From Gemmatimonadota bacterium (GTDB taxonomy: Bacteria; Gemmatimonadota; Gemmatimonadetes; Longimicrobiales; Gaopeijiaceae), in contig SKKH01000275.1 in assembly GCA_007121555.1 (NCBI GenBank), positions 1 through 39,801 of the forward strand: 39,801 nt of DNA, written 5' to 3'. Under the pieces are notes generated by a model. That model was not told where the DNA came from and searched no databases. It worked only from the letters and a program-made list of their open reading frames with translations. A program made the position numbers and the translations under genes. Shown piece by piece: positions 16,796 to 25,181 of the stretch (position 1 is its first letter; the number at the start of each line of letters is the position of its first letter).

Positions 16796-16824
16796 TTGCG
16801 ATCCCAGCTGACCCCACCTAGGAT
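16796..16824 (+). promoter_or_regulatory. putative promoter for the SusC/SusD operon
   Basis: TTGCGA (16796-16801) and TAGGAT (16819-16824) are 17 nt apart. Each matches the sigma-70 consensus at 4 of 6 positions. A start near 16831 would give a leader of about 70 nt before the chosen SusC ATG. The rest of the 16625-16900 gap shows no gene. Confidence 0.35.
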
Positions 16825-16900
16825 GGCGAGATCATCGAAATTGAGGAGCGAGCTCGTCGCTCCCTGTCACCCGTTCCATCCGCTTGGACGGAGGTGGGGT

Positions 16901-19900
16901 ATGTTGCAATTCATGTCAGCAGGGGCAGTCTTCTGGACGATATCCGCTCTGGCGGTCTCGTCACCCTCGGAAGCTCCCGGGGTTCCGGGTGCGCTTGCCA
17001 ACTCAGGCGTGGTCGCCTCCGAGGCATCAGTATTCGAAGGAACGATCGAGGGGCGCGTCGTGCAGGCCGGTACGGGTCGGGCACTGGCCGGAGCTCAGAT
17101 CGAGCTGGTCGACCTGGGCCTCGGGACCCTGGCAGGGGCTGATGGTCGATTCTCCATCACCTCGGTCCCGGCCGGAGAGGTCACGGTGCGAGTCCAGATC
17201 CTGGGTTTCGCAACGTCGAGTCAGACGGTGAGCTTGGCATCAGGCCAGACAGTCACTGTGGACTTTCAGCTCTCCCAGCAGGCGTTGGCACTGGATGAGG
17301 TGGTGGTGACCGGAACCGCCGGGGGAACCCAGCGCCGAGCCATCGGAAACGTGGTGGACCGACTCTCCGCCTCCGATATCAACGAACGCGCCCCCGTCGC
17401 GAACGTGAGCCAGCTCATCGGTGGTCGAAGCGCTGGAGTCACCATGCTGGCCGGTGTCGGGCAGGTGGGCGCCGGGCAGCGGATCCGAATCCGGGGAGCC
17501 AGCAGCATCGGTCTCGACAACGATCCCATCATCTACATCGACGGTGTGCGGATGGACAGCTCGCCGAACCGGGGTCCCGGTCAGCGTGGCGGCGCCAACG
17601 TGAGCCGCCTCAACGACCTCGACCCCGAGACGATTGAGTCCATCGAGATCATCAAGGGGCCTGCCGCTGCGACGCTCTACGGAACCGAGGCCTCCAACGG
17701 GGTGATCCAGATCATCACCAAGCGGGGTTCTACCGCCTCACCGGCTCTGGATGTGACCGTGCGCTCCGGCGCCAACTGGCTCTGGGACCCGGCGGGCCGA
17801 CAGGGCCTGAGCTGGGCTCGAGATTCGAACAGCGGCGAGCTGATCAGCTTCAATGCATATGAGTACGAGCGGGACTTCGGTGAAGGAGATCTCTTCACGT
17901 ACGGAGGCCTCCAGTCCTACAACGCCAGCCTCCGGGGCGGCACCGACGCCATCCGCTACTACATCACGGGCTCCTGGCACGACGAGACCGGGGCCGTGGA
18001 TTGGAACTGGGACAAGCGTGGCTCGGGAAGGGCCAACCTGGACATCGTACCCACGGATCAGATCAGCATCCGGACGAGCATGGGCTATACGGAAGGACGC
18101 CGCCGCCTCGCCCAGGGCGCTCTTGCTATCGATCCGTTCAGCAACCTCTACTGGGCCACTCCGGCTCGGATCGATCAGTCCCGGGGCTTCTTCTGGGCCC
18201 CTCCGGAAGAGTTGCGCAAGGTGGAGGACCGTGCGGACATCGACCGGTTCACCGGAAGCTTCGAGATCCGCCACACTCCCTTCGACTGGTTCGTCCACCG
18301 GATGGTGGCCGGAGTCGACTCCAACCAGGAGCTCTATTCCCGACTCTTTCCTCGCCAGCCTGAGGGCTCGAACCACTTCTTCGGCGGTCAGGGCCTGGGC
18401 GACAAGTCCGTGACCCGCGCCCAGCGCCGTTTCGTGACCCTCGACTACGGTGCGTCCGCCACGTTTGGGCTTACCGACGAGCTTCAGGGCGTCACATCCG
18501 TCGGGTTCCAGTACTACCGGGCCCGCGATCTGACCATCGGAGCCACCGGAACAGAGTTCCCGGCCATCCCAATCACCACGGTGACCGGGGGAGCCAACCG
18601 GAATGCTTCAGAGTCCCTGGAGGAGAACGCCACCGTAGGAGTCTACCTGCAGCAGCAGATGGAATGGCGAAACCGGGTCTTCCTCACCGGTGCGGTCCGC
18701 TTCGACGACAACAGCGCATTCGGCCAGGAGTTCGATGCCGCGGTCTACCCGAAGCTGAGTGCGACCTGGGTCGTCCACGAGGAACCCTTCTGGGACCTGG
18801 ACTGGGTGAGCCAGTTCCGGCTTCGGGCCGCGTGGGGTGCGGCGGGTCAGCAGCCCGGCACCTTCGATGCCTCCCGTCTCTACACCCCACAGATCGGATT
18901 CAACGACGAGCCCAGCCTCATCCCCAACGCCTTCGGGAACCCCGAGCTCGAGCCTGAGCGGGGCGAAGAGATCGAATTGGGCTTCGACGCCGACTTCATG
19001 GATGGACGCGTCAGCCTCGTCTACACTCGGTTCGACCGGTGGACTCGAAACGCCATTGTGAGCCGGGGGATTCCCCGCTCGTTGGGTTTCCCGGGTGGTC
19101 AGGTGGTGAACCTGGGTCTCGTCAGGGGATGGGGGAACGAGGTGGCCCTCGACCTCCAGCTGATGGAGAGCCCTCGCTTCACATGGGATCTGGGGATCCA
19201 GCTCGCGAACTTCGAAAACAGGATCGAGGATCTGGGAGATGAGGGCGTGATCGGCTCGGGAGAGATCCAGCAGCGAGTGGGCTTCTCCATCTCCGACCGG
19301 TACATGAGAAGGGTCGTCTCGGCCGAAATCGACGAGGCTGGGAACCTGCTCAGCGCTCTCTGTGATGGCGGGACGGGTCGAGACGGAGTCGAGCCGGGCG
19401 GCCCTGCAGTCCCCTGCGACGAAGCGCCCCTCGTCTGGTGGGGACACACCCAGCCGACGTGGGACATCGGGGTCACCAACGACTGGTCGTTCGGCCCCTT
19501 CAGCCTCTACGCCCGGGTCGACGCCTCGGGTGGACACTACCAGCTCGATTCCTCGGGTCCGGCTGCTATCACCAGCGTGGGCGTAACGCGGCTTTCCCTG
19601 ACCCGAGACGATCCTCTCGTCCAGGCCTACCGCACGGTCGGCCGGAACCCCATGGGCACGTACAAGGCCGGCTTCGCCCGTCTGCGGGAGGTCTCGCTCT
19701 CCTACTCCATGCCGCCCTCGTTGGCCCAGCGGATCGGTGCGCAGCGAGGGTCGATCTCGGTGGCGGGTCGGAACCTGGCCATGCTGTGGACGGCTCAGGA
19801 GGGTTGGAACACGCCGCGGAGCGGACAGATTTTCCCGGAGGTCGGAGATGGAAGGCTCTGGGACCCGGAAACCCGGGGTAGCGCCAACCTCTCCACAGGC

Positions 19901-19960
19901 TTCCAGTCCGTGATGCCACCACTGGCCAACGCCGTGGTGACCGTTCGCCTCGGCTTCTGA
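16901..19960 (+). CDS. SusC/RagA-type TonB-dependent outer membrane transporter
   Basis: This protein of 1019 residues imports an unknown oligomeric nutrient with its SusD partner. A signal-like hydrophobic segment leads to a carboxypeptidase-regulatory-like beta domain (GRVVQAGTGRALAGAQIEL to LDEVVVTG). The plug domain follows, with the SusC hallmarks RIRIRGASSIG, PIIYIDGVRMD and IEIIKGPAAATLYGTEASNG. A long beta-barrel ends in Phe, as outer membrane barrels do. I chose the ATG at 16901 because GGAGG lies 6 nt upstream. An ATG at 16823 would add 26 residues, including an RRW n-region, and remains possible. No glycosidase, peptidase or sigma/anti-sigma pair adjoins, so the cargo cannot be named. 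Confidence 0.93.
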   Translation: MLQFMSAGAVFWTISALAVSSPSEAPGVPGALANSGVVASEASVFEGTIEGRVVQAGTGRALAGAQIELVDLGLGTLAGADGRFSITSVPAGEVTVRVQILGFATSSQTVSLASGQTVTVDFQLSQQALALDEVVVTGTAGGTQRRAIGNVVDRLSASDINERAPVANVSQLIGGRSAGVTMLAGVGQVGAGQRIRIRGASSIGLDNDPIIYIDGVRMDSSPNRGPGQRGGANVSRLNDLDPETIESIEIIKGPAAATLYGTEASNGVIQIITKRGSTASPALDVTVRSGANWLWDPAGRQGLSWARDSNSGELISFNAYEYERDFGEGDLFTYGGLQSYNASLRGGTDAIRYYITGSWHDETGAVDWNWDKRGSGRANLDIVPTDQISIRTSMGYTEGRRRLAQGALAIDPFSNLYWATPARIDQSRGFFWAPPEELRKVEDRADIDRFTGSFEIRHTPFDWFVHRMVAGVDSNQELYSRLFPRQPEGSNHFFGGQGLGDKSVTRAQRRFVTLDYGASATFGLTDELQGVTSVGFQYYRARDLTIGATGTEFPAIPITTVTGGANRNASESLEENATVGVYLQQQMEWRNRVFLTGAVRFDDNSAFGQEFDAAVYPKLSATWVVHEEPFWDLDWVSQFRLRAAWGAAGQQPGTFDASRLYTPQIGFNDEPSLIPNAFGNPELEPERGEEIELGFDADFMDGRVSLVYTRFDRWTRNAIVSRGIPRSLGFPGGQVVNLGLVRGWGNEVALDLQLMESPRFTWDLGIQLANFENRIEDLGDEGVIGSGEIQQRVGFSISDRYMRRVVSAEIDEAGNLLSALCDGGTGRDGVEPGGPAVPCDEAPLVWWGHTQPTWDIGVTNDWSFGPFSLYARVDASGGHYQLDSSGPAAITSVGVTRLSLTRDDPLVQAYRTVGRNPMGTYKAGFARLREVSLSYSMPPSLAQRIGAQRGSISVAGRNLAMLWTAQEGWNTPRSGQIFPEVGDGRLWDPETRGSANLSTGFQSVMPPLANAVVTVRLGF

Positions 19961-20039
19961 GATGACGATGAGACCTACTCCATCGCCCGACTCAGACCAT
20001 CATCGGCTTCCAGCCCAGAAACCAGTCAGGAATTCTGAC

Positions 20040-21317
20040 ATGACCACATCTCGACATCAGACCATATCCAACAACTCCCGGCCCCTCGGGCGGACGGCCA
20101 AGAAGCTCTTCCTGGCTCTGACCCTTCCCGTCATGCTGGTGGCCTGCGACAACCTTCTCACCGTGGACGTCCCCGGCGCCGCCTCCGAGGAAGACCTTGC
20201 CAACCCGGGCCTCGCCAGAACTCTGGTCGTGGCGGCGCTCGGAGAATTTGAATGCTCCTTCGCTCAGTATGTCACGACCAACGGCATTCTCACCCGGGAG
20301 TTCGAGAGCGCCAGCGGGTTCCGAGCCACGAACATCTGGAACAGCCGCCTCGAGACCCTGGACGAGACTATGGGGAGCTGCCCCACCTCCAGGGCTGCGG
20401 ATGGATTCGGCTACTGGGCCCCCATGCAGACGGCCCGCTTCCTGGCAGACGACGCGTACCAGCGAGTTTCTGACTTCCCCGCCGATCTGGTACCGAATCG
20501 CGAGAGGAAGCTGGCCGACCTCTCCGTCTACGGAGGGTTCAGCTATCTCCTACTGGGTGAGGGATACTGCGAAATGGCTGCGGATGGAGGCCCGCTCCTC
20601 AGCCGGCAGGATGTCTTCGGAATTGCGGAGGAACGATTCACCCGTGGCCTGACCCACGCCCAGGCTTCCGGAGACAACAGCATTCTCCAGACCGGTTACC
20701 TCGGCCGGGCACGGGCCCGACTCTACCAGGGTGATCTGGCCGGAGCGGCATCCGACGCTCGTCAGGTATCCGAAGGTTTCGTGAGAGACGTGAACTTCTC
20801 GTCGACCCAGATCCGCCGGGAGAACCGCTGGCCCACCCTTACCATGAACATCCGACGCCTCACCGTGGGGCCCGACTACCTGGAGCTCACGGTCGACGGT
20901 GAACCCGATGTTCGGGTCCCGGTCCTGGACACCGGTGGACCGGGTGAGGATGCGGTGACCCATTTCTTCCAGCAGCAGAAATACACGTCGCAAAGTGACA
21001 ACATTCCACTCGCTTCCTGGGTGGATGCCCAGCTGATCATCGCGGAGGCCGAGGGTGGAAGCGCGGCCGTGGATGCGCTGAACCGGGTGAGGGAGCACTT
21101 CGAGTTGCCCGCCTACACTGGAGATGGGAGCCTGGAGGACGTCATCGAGGAGCGACGCAGGACCTTCTTCATGGAGGGCCAGCGGCTGAACGACATGCTC
21201 CGCTTCGACATCCCCTTCCCCAGCGGGACCAGCAACAAGGGGGATCCCTTCGGTTCCACCACCTGTATCCCCCTTCCGCAGAACGAACGCTTCAACAACC
21301 CCAACATTCCGAGCTGA
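20040..21317 (+). CDS. SusD/RagB-type nutrient-binding outer membrane lipoprotein
   Basis: This 425-residue protein is the SusD-like lid of the preceding transporter. A basic n-region (GRTAKKLFLALTLP) and the lipobox LVAC mark a lipoprotein signal. The mature part is rich in helices, as in the TPR-based SusD fold. The C-terminal ERRRTFFMEGQRLNDMLRFD and IPLPQNERFNNPNIP motifs are typical of the family. At 425 residues it is shorter than most members (around 500). The ATG at 20040 is preceded by AGG at a workable distance; an ATG at 19962 would add 26 polar residues before the signal peptide. The gap to SusC is 79 nt, and a strong terminator follows. Confidence 0.92.
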   Translation: MTTSRHQTISNNSRPLGRTAKKLFLALTLPVMLVACDNLLTVDVPGAASEEDLANPGLARTLVVAALGEFECSFAQYVTTNGILTREFESASGFRATNIWNSRLETLDETMGSCPTSRAADGFGYWAPMQTARFLADDAYQRVSDFPADLVPNRERKLADLSVYGGFSYLLLGEGYCEMAADGGPLLSRQDVFGIAEERFTRGLTHAQASGDNSILQTGYLGRARARLYQGDLAGAASDARQVSEGFVRDVNFSSTQIRRENRWPTLTMNIRRLTVGPDYLELTVDGEPDVRVPVLDTGGPGEDAVTHFFQQQKYTSQSDNIPLASWVDAQLIIAEAEGGSAAVDALNRVREHFELPAYTGDGSLEDVIEERRRTFFMEGQRLNDMLRFDIPFPSGTSNKGDPFGSTTCIPLPQNERFNNPNIPS

Positions 21318-21340
21318 TGGGTCCAGTCTGAAGCTCTGGA

Positions 21341-21360
21341 GGGCTGTTGAAGAGCTGAAG
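21341..21360 (+). repeat. 20-bp short repeat, copy 2
   Basis: This copy shows 18 of 20 identity to 15852-15871, in the same orientation. It lies 24 nt past the SusD stop, just before the terminator hairpin. With copy 1 it brackets the HAD-SusC-SusD block as direct repeats. Confidence 0.45.
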
Positions 21361-21369
21361 TGAAACGAG

Positions 21370-21408
21370 CGAGGGGGTGGCCCAACCGGGCCACCCCCTC
21401 GTGTTTTT
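21370..21408 (+). terminator. strong intrinsic terminator of the SusC/SusD operon
   Basis: A perfect 14-bp stem (21370-21383 with 21388-21401) around an AACC loop is followed at once by GTTTTT. This is a textbook Rho-independent terminator 53 nt after the SusD stop. On the minus strand it lies just beyond the mutase gene stop and may also slow that transcript, although the U-run there is poor. Confidence 0.9.
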
Positions 21409-21497
21409 GCGCGACACGTCCGGCCCGTCGAGCCCCCCCGGTCTTCTGCTCCGACCCGAAGCCCTCGGCCCGCCCTCGTCCTCCCTCCAAACCACCG

Positions 21498-23216
21498 TCA
21501 GAAGAAGACCGGCTCCTTGTAGGACCCGAAGACCTCTTCCATGGCGTAGCGGATCTCGTAGAGCGTGCAGTAGGCGCGGGCGCAGTCCAGGATCCGGGGC
21601 ACGAGGTTCTCTCCGGTCCGTGCCGCCTCGGTCAGGGCGGTGAGGGTGCGCTGGACCTCCTCGTCATTTCGGTCCTCCCGCAGCGCGGCCATGCGGGCTC
21701 GCTGCCGCTCCTCCACGGTGGGGTCGAGCCGGAGCGTGTCGATGGTGACCTCTTCGGACCCATCGGTGAAGTCGTTCACGCCGACGATGGTCCGCTCGCC
21801 GGACTCCACCTCCTCCTGTTGCCGCATGGCCGCGTTGGCGATCTCCTTCTGGAACCAGCCGGTCTCGATCCCGGGAACCACCCCGCCCACCTCATCGATC
21901 TCGGCGAACAACTCCTCGGCTTCGGCTTCGAGTTCGTCGGTGAGGGACTCCACGTAGTAGGAGCCAGCCAGGGGGTCGATGGTGTTCGGGACGCCGGTCT
22001 CGTAGGCCAGGACCTGCTGGGTCCGGAGGGCGATCCGAACCGACTTCTCAGTTGGGAGGGCCAGGGTCTCGTCCATGGAGTTGGTGTGGAGCGACTGGGT
22101 GCCCCCGAGCACGGCCGCCATGGCCTGATAGGCCACCCGCACGATGTTCGTCTCGGGCTGCTGCGCCGTGAGGGTCACTCCCGCCGTCTGGCAGTGGGTC
22201 CGGAGTCGCCACGACGCGGGGTTCTTCGCTCCGTAGGTCTCCTTCATGGTCCGGGCCCAGATTCGGCGAGCCGCGCGCAACTTCGCGATTTCCTCGAAGA
22301 AGTCGTTGTGGATGTCGAAGAAGAAGGAGAGCCGGGGAGCGAAGCTGTCCACGTCCAGACCCCGGGCGATCCCCCGTTCCACGTACTCGAACCCGTTCCG
22401 GAGGGTGAACGCCAACTCCTGAGACGCCGTGGCCCCGGCCTCCCGGATGTGATAGCCCGAGATGGAGATGGGGTTGTAGAGCGGCGCGTTCTCGGCGCAC
22501 CAGTCGAACATGTCGACGATGGCCCGAAGCGCCGGCTCGGGAGGAAAGACCCAGGCATGCTGGGCCTGGTACTCCTTGAGGATGTCGTTCTGGACCGTGC
22601 CCCGAAGCTGATCCGGGCTCACGCCCTGCTTTTCGGCCGCCGCCACGTAGAAGCAGAAAAGAATGATGGCCGGGCCGTTGATCGTCATCGAGACGGAGAC
22701 CTGGTCCAGCGGGATCCCGTCGAAGAGGGCCTCCATGTCGGCCAGCGACGAGATCGCCACCCCACAGACCCCCACCTCGCCCAGGGACCTGGGGTGGTCG
22801 GAGTCATAGCCCATGAGGGTCGGGAAATCGAAGGCCACGGAGAGCCCGGTCTGCCCGTTCTTCAGGAGATAGTGATACCGCTCGTTCGTCTCCTCGGCAG
22901 TGGCGAAGCCTGCGAACTGCCTCATGGTCCAGAGCCGGGTCCGGTACATGGTGCCATAGGGGCCCCGAGTGAAGGGGTATTCGCCGGGTAACCCCAGGTC
23001 CTCGGCGTACTTCTCGTCCAACCGGTCCAGGGGAGTGTAGAGCGGTTCCACCTCCCGTCCTGAGACCGAGGTGAAGGAGTCGTCTCGCTTGGAGGCCTTG
23101 GTGTAGCTCTCCTTCCAGCGGGCGACCTCCTGCCGGAGGGCGTCCAGCTCCTCTTCCTTCCGGCGAAGCTCATCCTCCAGGTCAGAGGCGGGGACTTCAC
23201 GTTCGATGGTGGACAT
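21498..23216 (-). CDS. icmA: acyl-CoA mutase large subunit, isobutyryl-CoA mutase type
   Basis: This 572-residue TIM-barrel catalytic subunit is of the methylmalonyl-CoA mutase family and lacks its own B12 domain, like IcmA (about 566). Catalytic His256 (SISGYHIREAG, MCM H244) and Gln209 (MCM Q197) are kept. The specificity positions differ from MCM. MCM Y89 aligns with Phe101 in TMRQFAGF, and MCM R207 aligns with Gln219 in EYQAQHAW. Phe/Gln is the published signature of isobutyryl-CoA mutase, which interconverts isobutyryl- and n-butyryl-CoA. I read the codons as TTC and CAG. The alignment was done by eye but is gap-free around both sites. The start at 23216 has GGAG 5 nt upstream. MeaB-like and BtuB-like genes lie directly upstream. 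No epimerase is present. Confidence 0.85.
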   Translation of the reverse strand: MSTIEREVPASDLEDELRRKEEELDALRQEVARWKESYTKASKRDDSFTSVSGREVEPLYTPLDRLDEKYAEDLGLPGEYPFTRGPYGTMYRTRLWTMRQFAGFATAEETNERYHYLLKNGQTGLSVAFDFPTLMGYDSDHPRSLGEVGVCGVAISSLADMEALFDGIPLDQVSVSMTINGPAIILFCFYVAAAEKQGVSPDQLRGTVQNDILKEYQAQHAWVFPPEPALRAIVDMFDWCAENAPLYNPISISGYHIREAGATASQELAFTLRNGFEYVERGIARGLDVDSFAPRLSFFFDIHNDFFEEIAKLRAARRIWARTMKETYGAKNPASWRLRTHCQTAGVTLTAQQPETNIVRVAYQAMAAVLGGTQSLHTNSMDETLALPTEKSVRIALRTQQVLAYETGVPNTIDPLAGSYYVESLTDELEAEAEELFAEIDEVGGVVPGIETGWFQKEIANAAMRQQEEVESGERTIVGVNDFTDGSEEVTIDTLRLDPTVEERQRARMAALREDRNDEEVQRTLTALTEAARTGENLVPRILDCARAYCTLYEIRYAMEEVFGSYKEPVFF

Positions 23217-23283
23217 CCGGGCTCCAGACTGAGGTCGTTCCGGGGTCGAGTTCGACACCGGTTGGGTTGCGACGGTACATGAA

Positions 23284-23312
23284 AAGATGCCGTTTCCGGG
23301 AAGGGGGGTCAA
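23284..23312 (-). promoter_or_regulatory. possible promoter for the mutase large-subunit gene
   Basis: On the minus strand TTGACC (23307-23312) and CATCTT (23284-23289) are 17 nt apart, in the 135-nt gap upstream of the mutase gene. The -10 match is poor (3 of 6). The predicted leader is about 60 nt, too short for a cobalamin riboswitch. Confidence 0.3.
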
Positions 23313-23351
23313 CGTGACAGCCCTTCTCACGGACCCGGCGGTCGGGGTGAG

Positions 23352-25181
23352 CTACCTCCCTACCGAGGCGCCCACATAGAGGGCCCTGGCGGCCACCGGG
23401 TGTCCCGTCAGATCCAGGTGCCTGGAGTTCGTCAGGTTCCTGCCATCCAGGAAAAGTGTACCGAATGGCGTGGGGGCTTCGAGCCGAAGGTCCAGTTCCA
23501 CGAAGGACTCCTCGGCCGTGCGGCGGGAACGGGCCAGGTGGACCGATCCGAGCACACTTCGGGGCAGCTCCTGACTCAGGCTGAGCCGGATCCGGTCCTG
23601 GATGGGGCGAAGGAGCTGCTTCGACTCGAACTCGGCAGGGACGTCGGCCGCCAGGCTGAGCCAGGTGCCCGCGATGTTCACGCTGGTGCCGGAGTCGAGC
23701 CGCGCGCCGGCCTCCATTTCGAGGCCGCGGGTCCGACTCCGATTCACGTTCCGGGTCACCCAGATCGCCTCCGAATCTCCCACGGGCCGCGCCCAGTCGA
23801 TGAGATCCCGACCGGTCCGCCGGAAGCCCGTGATTCCGAGCCAACGGTCCATGGTGGACGTGCGCAGCGTCCCTCCCAATTCCACCGAGGTGGATCGCTC
23901 GGGGTCGAGCTCCGGGTTGGCCGCATGCACCGGATCCTGATAGTGGCGCTCGGTCCAGGAAGGCCCGCGAAAAGCCCGTCCCACCGATCCGTGCAGCCGG
24001 AGTCCCGCGCCCAGATCCAATCCGGCGGCCAGGGAGGGCGAGGTAAATCCTCCCCACGGACCGTACCGATCATGCCGGAGCCCGGCCGTGAACTCGGGGC
24101 CCCAGGCTGGGATCACCGCGGCCTCCGCGAAGAGCGCCCCCCTCCCTTCGGCTCGGTCTCCCAGGGCGTTGCTCCGAAGTTCGTGACGGGCCAGCTCGGC
24201 CCCTCCGGCCAGGGACAGACCGCCCAGAGGGGCACCCCGGACCACGAGTTCGGCGGCCACCTGATCAGAGGTATGCCGGTTCCTGTACCCCGCGGGGTCG
24301 GCCCGATCGAGGATGAAGTCGTCGCCGTGCGAGCGCCACGAGACCCGGGGCTCCAGACTCACCGAGGCCCCTGGATCGGAACGCCACCCGGCGTGGGCGG
24401 TCCGGGTCCGGGTTGTCTCGTGAGAGGGGAAGGGAGCGTAGAACCCATCCGCCCCGAAGGCTCTGCGCGCGGTAGCCGCGCCCACCCGGAGCTCACCCTC
24501 CGCCACGGGCACTCGAAGGTCCAGAGAGCCGATCCGGCTGTCCCACTCCGTGCCTTCGCGGTGACCGTCGGACCGGCCCCGCTCGCCCGAGAGCTGGAGC
24601 GATCCCTCCCCGGGAAGGCTCACCCCGCCCTGGAGCAGGCCCGAGGCCGTCCCGAAGGACCCTCCCTCCACGCGACCCGACCAGGCACCGCCATCCCGTG
24701 TCACCACGTTCACGACGCCTCCCACCGCATCACTGCCGTAGAGCGCCGAACCGGGACCCCTGAGGATCTCGATGCGCTCCACCCGCTCCAACGGAACGGT
24801 CAGGTCGAGGTCGAAGTGCCCGGTCTGGGGGTCGCTCATTCGGACTCCGTCCACGAGCACCAGGAGCTGCTCGAAGCCGGCCCCCCGGATCGAGAGGTCC
24901 GCCTGAGCCGGGGAACGGGCGCCGAGCTCCACGGAGGTCGCCCACTCCAGGGCCTGGGCCAGATTCCGGACCGGGAGGCGGTCCAGGGCCTCACGATCCA
25001 TGACCTGCACCGAACGGGTCCGGAGGGGAAGCCCCGAGCTGATCCGGGAGCCCAGGACCGGTAGCGTGTCCAGGGCGATGGGATCCTCCGCCTCCCCCGG
25101 GAGCTGAGCTGCACCGGGGGCCGGGATGGCGATCAACCCCACCAGCAGTCCCAGGGCCAGGGCTCGAATCATGGTCTTCAC
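23352..25181 (-). CDS. TonB-dependent outer membrane receptor, BtuB-like
   Basis: This compact 609-residue receptor is of the BtuB/vitamin B12-type size class, much shorter than the SusC protein nearby. A signal peptide (KTMIRALALGLLVGLIAIPA, cut near AAQ) precedes a TonB-box-like region and the plug: LSIRGAGFEQLLVLVDGVRM, then RIEILRGPGSALYGSDAVGG. The barrel ends without the usual terminal Phe. Its GTG start overlaps the stop of the meaB-like gene in a GTGA tetranucleotide, so translation is probably coupled. Sitting between a mutase chaperone and a B12-dependent mutase, it is a good candidate cobalamin (or corrinoid) importer. That assignment rests on context; iron-siderophore or other cargo is not excluded. 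Confidence 0.85.
   Translation of the reverse strand: MKTMIRALALGLLVGLIAIPAPGAAQLPGEAEDPIALDTLPVLGSRISSGLPLRTRSVQVMDREALDRLPVRNLAQALEWATSVELGARSPAQADLSIRGAGFEQLLVLVDGVRMSDPQTGHFDLDLTVPLERVERIEILRGPGSALYGSDAVGGVVNVVTRDGGAWSGRVEGGSFGTASGLLQGGVSLPGEGSLQLSGERGRSDGHREGTEWDSRIGSLDLRVPVAEGELRVGAATARRAFGADGFYAPFPSHETTRTRTAHAGWRSDPGASVSLEPRVSWRSHGDDFILDRADPAGYRNRHTSDQVAAELVVRGAPLGGLSLAGGAELARHELRSNALGDRAEGRGALFAEAAVIPAWGPEFTAGLRHDRYGPWGGFTSPSLAAGLDLGAGLRLHGSVGRAFRGPSWTERHYQDPVHAANPELDPERSTSVELGGTLRTSTMDRWLGITGFRRTGRDLIDWARPVGDSEAIWVTRNVNRSRTRGLEMEAGARLDSGTSVNIAGTWLSLAADVPAEFESKQLLRPIQDRIRLSLSQELPRSVLGSVHLARSRRTAEESFVELDLRLEAPTPFGTLFLDGRNLTNSRHLDLTGHPVAARALYVGASVGR

Noticed and set aside
21498-23216. 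Plain methylmalonyl-CoA mutase call
   Set aside because: Phe and Gln replace the Tyr and Arg that define methylmalonyl-CoA specificity, and no epimerase is present.
23217-23351. Cobalamin riboswitch upstream of the mutase or receptor genes
   Set aside because: The available leaders are under about 130 nt, and I see no B12-box-like conserved sequence; meaB and the receptor have even less space.
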